Assembly: GCF_017581925.1 (NCBI RefSeq)
Contig: NZ_JAGEVG010000018.1
Location: forward strand, 33,385-97,384
Direction: 5' to 3'
DNA length: 64,000 bases
Source: Gelidibacter pelagius
GTDB lineage: Bacteria > Bacteroidota > Bacteroidia > Flavobacteriales > Flavobacteriaceae
Both the position numbers and the translations under genes were made by a program. Shown here one piece after another: positions 9,435-16,493 of the stretch. Each line of letters begins with the position of its first letter. Position 1 is the first letter of the stretch. The notes beneath the pieces were generated by a model. That model was not told where the DNA came from and ran no database searches. It saw only the letters and a program-made list of their open reading frames with translations.

Positions 9435-9638
9435 CTAAGAGTGTTGAGGTTCGTTACAGTTTTCAAATTGATCAGGTGATTTTCCACAGAACCCGCAAGA
9501 GTCGCCATCTTTATTAAGCATAGGATTCTGACTTGCACAAGTACCGGCAAATTTACCGTCTTTTTTAGCCCATATTTTTATAGTAATACCAGCAACTCCA
9601 AGACCTAAAAGGATGAGTGTTATGAATAAAAGTTTCAT
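9435..9638 (-). CDS. Small Cys-rich membrane or secreted protein, 67 aa
   Basis: An N-terminal hydrophobic helix (about 3-22) is followed by a short domain with four cysteines: GTCASQNP, then SCGFCG, then ENC. The spacing could bind a metal or form disulfides. Similar short proteins annotated only as membrane or secreted protein are common in Flavobacteriaceae, from general knowledge. A good promoter box lies 17 nt upstream, so this is probably the first gene of the operon that continues with the glycosyltransferase, sigma factor and NRAMP-like transporter. Function unknown. Confidence 0.72.
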   Translation of the reverse strand: MKLLFITLILLGLGVAGITIKIWAKKDGKFAGTCASQNPMLNKDGDSCGFCGKSPDQFENCNEPQHS

Positions 9639-9654
9639 CTATTATAAATTTATA

Positions 9655-9662
9655 CAAAGATA
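9655..9662 (-). promoter_or_regulatory. Promoter -7 box of the small protein-glycosyltransferase-sigma operon
   Basis: The minus strand reads TATCTTTG, an exact TAnnTTTG match, 17 nt before the ATG at 9638. Confidence 0.55.
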
Positions 9663-9809
9663 CAGGTTTTTTGGAATATTTTCAGATATCTGATCACTTC
9701 ATCTTTTATAACTTTAGAAGACACTTATTTTGGTTTGGGGGAAATAATGCTCTCTAAAAAATATAAAAACATCATTCATTTTATAGGATACTAACCAGTC
9801 AAAGTTAAA

Positions 9810-10492
9810 TTATCAAAAAAACTATTAGCAAAACTTTTTGGCTCGTTTTCGGCGGGTTTGGGATTGTAATCTTTGCGGAGGTTATCGTGAGTTTGGAATG
9901 GGGTTTTTATGCCTTGCTTCGGCATTTGGTCTGGCTGTAGCTTACCAAGGCTTACGCGGTTGGCCATATTTTTGGTGCGCACTTCAATCCAACCGTAACC
10001 ATAGGTTTATGGGCAGGAGGGATGATTCCTGCAAAGGAGTTGCTGGGTTATATTATTTCTCAGCTCGTAGGTGCTATTGCCGCTGTAGGAGTGCTGTATC
10101 TTATTGTTTCTGGGAAATCAGATTTTGTGGATATTGGTGGTTTTGCGGCAAATGGCTATGGCGAACTATCTCCAGGAGGTTACGGAATGGTTTCTGTCTG
10201 TCCTGATAACAGAGTTTGTTTTAAGTATGTTTTTTTACTTGTTATTTTAGTAAGAACCTAGCCCAAAGCACCGGCCGAATTTGCAAGATTCGCAATTGGA
10301 CTCGCATTGACTTTAACACATTTGATCAGTATTCCAATTTTAAATACCTCAGTAAATCCTGCGAGATCAACTAGTCAGGCGTTATTTGCTGGCGGAGACT
10401 AAATGCCCCAACTTTGGCTTTTTTGGTTAGCACCTATTGCTGGAGCATTAGTTGCAGGTGTTCTGCACAAAATATTTTTCAGTAAACATTAA
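9810..10492 (+). pseudogene. Aquaporin Z-type channel, decayed by frameshifts and stops
   Basis: Pieces of a MIP-family water channel can be read in order on the plus strand but in different frames. These are SKKLLAKLFGSF at the start (the ATG is replaced by TTA at 9810), ASAFGLAVAYQ, then AVGHIFGAHFNPTV near 9956-10000 (first NPA box), GGMIPAKELLGYI with LVGAIAAVGVLYLI, and SVNPARST (second NPA box) near 10350. An in-frame TAA after FAGGD interrupts the last helix, which continues as PQLWLFWLAPIAGALVAG to the original stop at 10490-10492. At least three frameshifts and two stops are needed to explain it, so sequencing error alone is unlikely. The stretch between the flanking genes holds no other gene. 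Confidence 0.88.
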
Positions 10493-10504
10493 AGCGTGAT
10501 AAAA

Positions 10505-10534
10505 AAAGAGGCTGCCTTTTCAGGTAGCCTCTTT
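10505..10534. terminator. Hairpin terminator between the aquaporin pseudogene and the anti-sigma gene
   Basis: AAAGAGGCTGCC and GGTAGCCTCTTT form a 12-bp stem (one G-U pair) around a 6-nt loop. An A-run precedes it, giving a U-tract for minus-strand transcripts. It probably ends the sigma/anti-sigma operon and formerly the aquaporin gene. Confidence 0.7.
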
Positions 10535-10590
10535 GTAATTTATAATAGATTAACACATCAGGTTATTTCCGTTGTAACCTATCTATAAAG

Positions 10591-11394
10591 TTAATTGTTC
10601 TTCAGTGTGATTTCCGCTACTGAGTTCTCAGCATGTGCCTTGTTGATTTTAGAGCCTACTTTTTGTTCAATTGTAATACTCAAACCAAGTGCGTCCTCCA
10701 TATAAGGTATGGTCTTTAAATTGCGCTCTGACTCATCTAAAATACCAAGATTTACCATCCTGTCTTGTAATTCGGCCCAAATTTGATAGGTCTGATTTTC
10801 AGGAAGTTTAGGTAGTGAGACGACATCAATCATAGATGTTTTATCGACTGCATTTATATATGCCACTGTCTTAAGGTCTTTAGCTCTTGCATTTCCTCTT
10901 AAAACATACTTTTCAGTTTCTGGGTTGTTTAATTTCATAAACTGAAGCATTACGTTCTCAAGTCTCTTATTGTTGTCCTCTATATCACTTCTAAGATCAA
11001 AAATCTCTTCTACAACCACTTGGTTTTCATGACTTAGTGATACATTTTGTTCGTAAAGTAAAAATGCCGTACCAGCAAAAATAAAGGCAGCGATACTTGC
11101 TGCAATGCTAAACCATGGCGTTCGTCTATGAGTAGGAGATGAGTGCATTTGTATGACAGGTGCATCCTCAGTAATATCTTTAATAACGGCATTCAAAATA
11201 TATTTTGGAGCTTCTACCGCATTAGCTTTCGCTAGAATTTCTAAATTATCTTGAAGTCTCTCATACTCAGCTTTTACTTCAGGAAATTCAGCAATGTAGC
11301 TTTCAACTTCTAAATTTTCATTAGGAGTTGTGGTGCCTAAGATATAGCTATCCAATAGGCCCGAATCCATAAAAATTTGTAAATTTTTTTCCAT
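10591..11394 (-). CDS. RskA-type anti-sigma factor
   Basis: A 267-aa membrane protein. The cytoplasmic N-terminal part (about 1-90, starting MEKNLQIFMDSGLLDSYILG) is a helical anti-sigma domain without the His/Cys zinc-binding signature of ZAS proteins. One membrane helix follows at about 93-113 (WFSIAASIAAFIFAGTAFLL), then a coiled-coil-prone segment and an extracytoplasmic RskA domain containing LPKLPENQTYQIW. It lies 24 nt downstream of an ECF sigma factor gene, the standard arrangement for a sigma/anti-sigma pair. It should hold that sigma factor at the membrane until a signal releases it; the signal is unknown. Confidence 0.88.
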   Translation of the reverse strand: MEKNLQIFMDSGLLDSYILGTTTPNENLEVESYIAEFPEVKAEYERLQDNLEILAKANAVEAPKYILNAVIKDITEDAPVIQMHSSPTHRRTPWFSIAASIAAFIFAGTAFLLYEQNVSLSHENQVVVEEIFDLRSDIEDNNKRLENVMLQFMKLNNPETEKYVLRGNARAKDLKTVAYINAVDKTSMIDVVSLPKLPENQTYQIWAELQDRMVNLGILDESERNLKTIPYMEDALGLSITIEQKVGSKINKAHAENSVAEITLKNN

Positions 11395-11418
11395 TTTTTA
11401 TATGCTTTATACTATACT

Positions 11419-11946
11419 TTAGTTGAAGAGTTTTCGTAAATCTCTCAAACCAATTTTCAACCTAGATTTTATAGTACCTAAAGGAATGTCTAATTCGTCA
11501 CTAGCTTCTTGTTGTGTCATGCCTTCAAAAAATAAGGCATTTAAAACGATTTGATACTTCTCTTCTAGTTTGGCAACGTGCTCTTTTAAATCGATGACAT
11601 CTTGATTTAAACTTGAGGTTGGTAGAATATATACGTCTGATTTGTCAATTTGGACTTCTTTATTAAAACGATTATTGAAACTTCTAAGTTTATCAATGGC
11701 AGTATTGCGTGCAATTCTATAGAGCCAAGTAAAAAGTTTTGCTTTTTTTGAATCGTATTTTTTCGAGTTTTTCCAGATCTTCACAAAACTTTCCTGCAAG
11801 GCGTCCTGCGCGAGTTCTTCGTTCCTGGTTATTTTTAAAATAACGCCATAGAGGCTATCAGAATAATTTTCATAAAGCAAATTTATGGCAGCTTTGTCTC
11901 CTTTTTCAAGAAGTTGGACTATATGTTCTTCTAATGAATAGCTCAA
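11419..11946 (-). CDS. ECF-type RNA polymerase sigma factor paired with an anti-sigma factor
   Basis: A 175-aa protein with sigma region 2 (LAQDALQESFVKIWKN, LFTWLYRIARNTAIDKLRS) and region 4 (GMTQQEASDELDIPLGTIKSRL). Region 4 resembles SigK/SigL-type ECF factors that partner RskA-like proteins, which agrees with the anti-sigma gene 24 nt downstream. Target promoters cannot be inferred from the window. The 226-nt gap upstream probably carries its promoter, but I see no convincing TAnnTTTG box, so it may depend on an ECF promoter of its own. Confidence 0.93.
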   Translation of the reverse strand: MSYSLEEHIVQLLEKGDKAAINLLYENYSDSLYGVILKITRNEELAQDALQESFVKIWKNSKKYDSKKAKLFTWLYRIARNTAIDKLRSFNNRFNKEVQIDKSDVYILPTSSLNQDVIDLKEHVAKLEEKYQIVLNALFFEGMTQQEASDELDIPLGTIKSRLKIGLRDLRKLFN

Positions 11947-12143
11947 AAAGTTAAAATTTAATTTAATGTAAGGTTTAAAAAGTCCAAATATGTTTTTTGG
12001 ACGTATATCATATTAAGATAGTGAAATTACAAATAAACTACTTTATTATTAAAATATTGCTTTTATATCGGTAGTGTCGAAATTTCTTCTTTTTAAGAAA
12101 ATTGATTAATAGCTTTTTCATTTGACACTGCAGTAATTACTTC

Positions 12144-12173
12144 AAGGCTCCTTCATATTTGTTGGAGCCTTTT
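12144..12173. terminator. Stem-loop at the 3' end of murB
   Basis: AAGGCTCC and GGAGCCTT pair across a 12-14 nt loop, touching the murB stop codon. The T-run is on the plus-strand side; the minus-strand transcript has only a weak U-tract, so termination for murB is plausible rather than certain. Confidence 0.5.
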
Positions 12174-13186
12174 TATATAATATTTACTTCAGTTTCTATG
12201 GTAATTCCAAAAATCTGCTTTATAGTTTTTTGAATTAGTTTCGCTAAACCAAGTATATCCGACCCTTTGGCATTTCCATAATTGACCAATACCAAGGCTT
12301 GTTTTTTATGTACACCGTAATTGTTAAAGGTCTTGCCTTTGAAGCCTGATTTTTCAATCAGCCAGCCTGCGGGTACTTTCACTTCATTTGGAGATACAAT
12401 ATAACTTGGTATATCAGGAAAGTTGATTTTAAGTTCTTCGAAGAGAATGTTAGAAATTACGGGATTTTTAAAAAAACTGCCACTATTGCCAATCTCTTTA
12501 GGATTAGGAAGTTTGCTTTCCCTGATTGAGATCACCGCTTTCGAAATGTCCTGAATCGTCGGGTCTATCACGCCCATGGTTTCTAATTCTTTAGTTATAG
12601 CACCGTATTCTGTATGCAATTGATGCTGATGCTTGCTCAATCTCAAAGTGGTGCTTACGATAACATAGTGGTGCTTTTTGTCTTGTTTAAACACGGATTC
12701 CCGATATCCAAATTGACATGCGTCTTTCGTAAACGTTTCAATCACTTTAGTTTTTATATTCAGCGCATCACAAGATTCGAAAACATCTTTTAGTTCTACT
12801 CCATAAGCACCAATATTTTGAATGGGAGCAGTCCCAACATTACCTGGAATTAGCGACAAATTTTCTATACCTCCAAAGTTATGTTCCAAACACCATAAAA
12901 CAAACTGATGCCAATTTTCACCAGCATAGGCCTTGACAAAGACTACGTCTTCGTCTTGGTCAGTAATTTCGATGCCTTTAAGAACCAAATGAATTACTAA
13001 ACAATCCAAATCTTTTGTGAGCAGCATATTACTGCCGCCACCCAGAATAAATTTTTCGGGATAGGCATCCAAACTTAAGGCCTCTTTTAAGTCTTGGATA
13101 GTTTCAACCTTCACAAAATATCTTGCACGGGCCTCCAGCCCAAAAGTATTATAAGGCTTTAATGATATATTTTCTTGAATATGCAC
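12173..13186 (-). CDS. murB: UDP-N-acetylmuramate dehydrogenase MurB
   Basis: Reduces UDP-GlcNAc-enolpyruvate to UDP-MurNAc with FAD and NADPH in cytoplasmic peptidoglycan synthesis. The FAD-binding loop GGGSNMLL is at 49-56. The sequences NLSLIPGNVGTAPIQNIGAYG and GNSGSFFKNP, which carries the catalytic Ser, are typical of type I MurB, as is the 337-aa length. The start is a GTG whose G overlaps the TAG stop of the upstream aminotransferase gene (TAGTG), indicating translational coupling. Confidence 0.96.
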   Translation of the reverse strand: MHIQENISLKPYNTFGLEARARYFVKVETIQDLKEALSLDAYPEKFILGGGSNMLLTKDLDCLVIHLVLKGIEITDQDEDVVFVKAYAGENWHQFVLWCLEHNFGGIENLSLIPGNVGTAPIQNIGAYGVELKDVFESCDALNIKTKVIETFTKDACQFGYRESVFKQDKKHHYVIVSTTLRLSKHQHQLHTEYGAITKELETMGVIDPTIQDISKAVISIRESKLPNPKEIGNSGSFFKNPVISNILFEELKINFPDIPSYIVSPNEVKVPAGWLIEKSGFKGKTFNNYGVHKKQALVLVNYGNAKGSDILGLAKLIQKTIKQIFGITIETEVNII

Positions 13187-14376
13187 TAATTTGGGTAAAC
13201 TTTTAAGGCTTCTTTTAAAATATAAACGGCTCTGATCAAGCTTTCTTCATTAAGTACATAGGCTATTCTAATTTGATTTAATCCGACATTTGGAGTCGAA
13301 TAAAAACCTGCGGCCGGAGCTACCATGACTGTTTCCTTATTGTAGTCGTAGCTTTCCAATAACCATTGTGCAAAATGGTCAGCACTTTTAACTGGTAATT
13401 CCACAATGCAATAGAACGCACCTTTTGGCTCAGCAATCTTCAGACCATCAATTTTTTTCAATTCCCTGATGAGGATATTTCTCCTTTTTCCATACTCTTT
13501 AATTACGTCATCAAAATAACTTTGGGGCGTATCCAATGCAGCCTCACTAGCAATTTGTGCCAATGTAGGAGGACTCAATCGTGCCTGTGCGAATTTTAAA
13601 GCGGTTGAGATAACTTCCTTGTTTTTAGAGACCAAATAACCAATTCGTGCACCACACATACTATAGCGTTTTGACACTGAGTCGATAATTATAGCATGGT
13701 CTTCGAGTCCTTCTTCTTGCATAATGGAATAAAACTCATTGCCATCATATACAAATTCTCTATAAACTTCATCCGCTATCAAGAATAGGTCGTGTTTCTT
13801 TACAACAGCAGCCAGTTGTCTGATTTCTTCCTTGGAATAAAGGTATCCAGTGGGATTTCCTGGGTTACAAATTAAAATCGCTTTCGTTTTATCTGTAATC
13901 AGTTTTTCAAATTCTTCAATGGCCGGCAAAGCAAAATTATCGTCAATTTTTGAAATGACCGGAACCACTTTAATATCAGAAGCTGTGGAAAAACCGTTAT
14001 AATTCGCGTAAAATGGTTCCGGGATTATAATTTCATCATCAGAATCCATTACACTTCCAAATGCGAACAATAAAGCTTCACTGCCGCCCGTGGTGACAAT
14101 AATATCACTATGGTCAACATTGATATTGTTTTTGGCGTAGTATTGCGCTATTTTTTTTCTATACCCTTCAGAACCTTCAGATCGCGTATATGCTAAAATA
14201 TCCAAAGAATGTACTCTAACGGCATCTAGAGCAATTTCTGGAGTTTTGATGTCAGGTTGTCCAATGTTTAAATGATAGACGGTTTTTCCTTCTTTGTAGG
14301 CTTGTTCCGCGTACGGAACTAACTTTCTAATTGGAGATGATGGCATCATCTGTCCCTTTTTTGAAATTTTTGGCAT
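13186..14376 (-). CDS. Fold-type I PLP-dependent aminotransferase, aspartate aminotransferase-like
   Basis: A 396-aa class I/II aminotransferase. Conserved features are HLNIGQPD near the start, the phosphate-binding TTGGSEA, NPGNPTG at 171-177, the PLP-ring Asp202 in ADEVY, and the Schiff-base Lys236 in DSVSKRYSMCGARIG. A C-terminal Arg in NQIRIAYV would bind the substrate carboxylate. It is closest in feel to aspartate/aromatic aminotransferases of the I-gamma type, but the amino acid used cannot be fixed from sequence. The stop overlaps the murB start by one base. Confidence 0.92.
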   Translation of the reverse strand: MPKISKKGQMMPSSPIRKLVPYAEQAYKEGKTVYHLNIGQPDIKTPEIALDAVRVHSLDILAYTRSEGSEGYRKKIAQYYAKNNINVDHSDIIVTTGGSEALLFAFGSVMDSDDEIIIPEPFYANYNGFSTASDIKVVPVISKIDDNFALPAIEEFEKLITDKTKAILICNPGNPTGYLYSKEEIRQLAAVVKKHDLFLIADEVYREFVYDGNEFYSIMQEEGLEDHAIIIDSVSKRYSMCGARIGYLVSKNKEVISTALKFAQARLSPPTLAQIASEAALDTPQSYFDDVIKEYGKRRNILIRELKKIDGLKIAEPKGAFYCIVELPVKSADHFAQWLLESYDYNKETVMVAPAAGFYSTPNVGLNQIRIAYVLNEESLIRAVYILKEALKVYPN

Positions 14377-14501
14377 GAGCTTAATGTTTAAGAGGGTAAA
14401 GTTCTGAAAATTATCTCAAAGATTTTTGAAAATCGTCATCTAAAAAAAAGGAAAGTAGACTTAAAGATTTGTAAATTGTTATTACTCTAGCTTCGTTTAG
14501 G

Positions 14502-15827
14502 ATGATTAGGAGATTTTTTACTTTTTTTTGCATTATGTTCATTTGCGGACCGTCGTTTTCGCAGAGTGGTTTTCATTTGGTTCAAACGGAACGTACAAAG
14601 ATTAAATTTCAACATATTGACAATCTTATTATTATTCCTGTGGAAATAAACGGAGGGAAGTTTTCTTTTATTTTAGATTCAGGAGTTAGTAAACCAATTT
14701 TGTTCAATATTATAAATTCTTCAGATTCGTTGAAGTTCAAGAACATAGAAAGTATTTATTTAAGGGGCTTGGGAGATGGAGAGTCCACTGAAGCTTTAAA
14801 ATCAAGAAAAAATGTTTTTAAAATTGGCGACGCTATAAATGTCAATCAGGATGTGTTTATAATTTCTGATGAGACTATAAATTTCACACCTAGATTGGGC
14901 ATTCCTGTCCATGGAATTATTGGCTATGACATATTTAAGGATTTTATTGTGGAAATAAATTATGGTTCAAAGTTTATTCGGTTGAATAATCCTCAAACTT
15001 ATAGATATAAGACATGTAGAAGTTGTGAAACTTTAAAACTGACTTTGTATAACAACAAGCCATTTATTGATGCCATAATTGAAGTGAAAGGAGAAAGTAT
15101 TCCTGTAAAATTATTGATGGACTCGGGAGGAAGTGATGCTTTGTGGTTGTTTGAAAATGATTCATTGGGATTGGTCCCGGAAGATGATAACTTCTTTATC
15201 GATTTTTTAGGTAAAGGATTAAGTGGAAGTGTACATGGAAAACGAGCAAAATTAAAGCGGTTTTCCATAAATGATTTCCATATCAACGATTTGAACGTTG
15301 CCTATCCTGATTCTGCAGCAGTTAGTTTTGCTAGAAAGTTTAAGGCCCGGAGCGGTAGTATGGGTGGGGAATTAATGAAACGTTTTAACATCATTATGGA
15401 TTATGAGGGTTCAAAAGTTACTTTTAAAAAGAACAAACATTTTAATGATTCCTTTGAATATAATAAAAGCGGCATCGTCTTGGAACAGGATGGCGTTAGG
15501 ATCGTTAAGGAAAGAGATCAGGGTTCTCCATATAAAAATGATCAGTCAAATGAAGAGCTGTCCAGGCTTTCAGTTATCGAAGCTTATAAATATACTCTAA
15601 AACCGGCTTTTAGAATTGTAGAACTGAGACTCGATTCACCCGCAGAAAGAGCAGGTTTGATGTTCGGAGATATTATTCTTAAAATTAATAATAAGGAAGT
15701 CCATAACTTAAAACTTCAAGAGGTCAATACGTTTTTTAGGGCTCAAGATGGAAAACTCATAAGGCTTAAAATTGAGAGGGATGGTGTGATTATGAGTTTT
15801 CAATTTAAATTGAAAAGTTTATTGTAA
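14502..15827 (+). CDS. Secreted pepsin/retropepsin-like aspartyl protease with C-terminal PDZ domain
   Basis: A 441-aa protein with an N-terminal signal peptide (about 1-20). Two retropepsin-like halves follow, each with a catalytic Asp-Ser-Gly: Asp59 in FILDSG and Asp207 in LLMDSGG. Each half also carries the later Gly-rich element (HGIIGYDIFKDF and SGSMGGELMKRF), so one chain may form a complete two-lobed active site. A PDZ domain (about 360-441, DSPAERAGLMFGDIILKIN) ends the protein and may bind substrate C-termini. Probably periplasmic or surface-located. It stands alone and converges on the DUF1573 gene across a shared terminator. Substrate unknown. Confidence 0.87.
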   Translation: MIRRFFTFFCIMFICGPSFSQSGFHLVQTERTKIKFQHIDNLIIIPVEINGGKFSFILDSGVSKPILFNIINSSDSLKFKNIESIYLRGLGDGESTEALKSRKNVFKIGDAINVNQDVFIISDETINFTPRLGIPVHGIIGYDIFKDFIVEINYGSKFIRLNNPQTYRYKTCRSCETLKLTLYNNKPFIDAIIEVKGESIPVKLLMDSGGSDALWLFENDSLGLVPEDDNFFIDFLGKGLSGSVHGKRAKLKRFSINDFHINDLNVAYPDSAAVSFARKFKARSGSMGGELMKRFNIIMDYEGSKVTFKKNKHFNDSFEYNKSGIVLEQDGVRIVKERDQGSPYKNDQSNEELSRLSVIEAYKYTLKPAFRIVELRLDSPAERAGLMFGDIILKINNKEVHNLKLQEVNTFFRAQDGKLIRLKIERDGVIMSFQFKLKSLL

Positions 15828-15830
15828 AAA

Positions 15831-15855
15831 AAAGCCCTCAAAAAATGAGAGCTTT
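15831..15855. terminator. Bidirectional terminator between the aspartyl protease and DUF1573 genes
   Basis: AAAGCCCTCA and TGAGAGCTTT form a 10-bp stem with one mismatch and an A5 loop. A-runs on the left side give a strong U-tract for the minus strand; the plus strand has a shorter T-run. Confidence 0.78.
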
Positions 15856-15877
15856 TAAACTGTAAAAAGCGGAGAAA

Positions 15878-16306
15878 CTATTGTTCCATTATGCTTCTCT
15901 CTCTTTTATCTAAAACACTTGTTTTACTTGGGTCAACAACCTCGCCTTTAATTTTAAGGGCAACAGTAGGTGTGTCCGCATTTGATAAGACCGTAATGGT
16001 CTTTCTAATAGGGTTGACACGTTGGGTATCATATTTCACTTGTATTTCGCCTGTTTGTCCTGGTAGGATTGGTCCCTCAGGTCGCTTTGGTACTGTACAT
16101 CCACAAGTTGAGGTTACTCTAGTAATAATTAATGGGGCATTACCCGTGTTTGTAAATTCAAAAACACGAACGCCGTCCGCGCCTTTCTCAATGGTACCGT
16201 AATCAATGACGTCAGTCTTAAATTCGATCTTGGCTACTTTGTCTTGCGCAAAAGCAGAAATGCTTAACATTCCTACAAATAAAATTGCTATTAAATTTTT
16301 CATCAT
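15878..16306 (-). CDS. DUF1573 domain-containing secreted protein
   Basis: A 142-aa protein with a cleavable signal peptide (about 1-20, ending SAFAQ) and a single DUF1573/Ig-like beta-sandwich domain. The domain holds the family's FEFTNTGNAPLIITRVTSTC and CGCTVP segments, with paired cysteines in STCGCTVP. The family is very common in Bacteroidetes, usually extracytoplasmic, and its function is not established. It has the best promoter match in the window. Confidence 0.92.
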   Translation of the reverse strand: MMKNLIAILFVGMLSISAFAQDKVAKIEFKTDVIDYGTIEKGADGVRVFEFTNTGNAPLIITRVTSTCGCTVPKRPEGPILPGQTGEIQVKYDTQRVNPIRKTITVLSNADTPTVALKIKGEVVDPSKTSVLDKRERSIMEQ

Positions 16307-16331
16307 TTTAATTTTTTAAAATTGATAGGGT

Positions 16332-16362
16332 CAAAATTACTTACTTTCCACCATTTCACAAA
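16332..16362 (-). promoter_or_regulatory. Full consensus Bacteroidetes promoter of the DUF1573 gene
   Basis: The minus strand reads TTTG (16359-16362), exactly 19 nt, then TAATTTTG (16332-16339). Both the -33 and -7 boxes match the Bacteroidetes consensus perfectly. The -7 box is 26 nt before the ATG. Confidence 0.82.
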
Positions 16363-16432
16363 ATATATTAGTTGAACGGTAAAAAACTGTTTAAATAGAA
16401 GTCTTTATTTGGGTTAATATTTGATTTTATAA

Positions 16433-16463
16433 TTTCACAAAAACAGAATTATAAGTAACTTTG
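16433..16463 (+). promoter_or_regulatory. Promoter of valS
   Basis: TTTC, 19 nt, TAACTTTG. The -7 box is an exact TAnnTTTG and the -33 box has one mismatch. Transcription would start near 16468-16472, which argues for the valS start at 16494 rather than an upstream codon. Confidence 0.7.
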
Positions 16464-16493
16464 CCTGTTATGATACAAAAACAGTACCAAAGT

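Noticed and set aside
9791..9982. A 63-codon minus-strand frame across the aquaporin remnant
   Set aside because: It is antisense to clear aquaporin fragments and has no similarity of its own.
16461..16493. Upstream valS starts at TTG 16461 and ATG 16470
   Set aside because: They fall at or inside the predicted promoter, and the conserved valS N-terminus begins at 16494.
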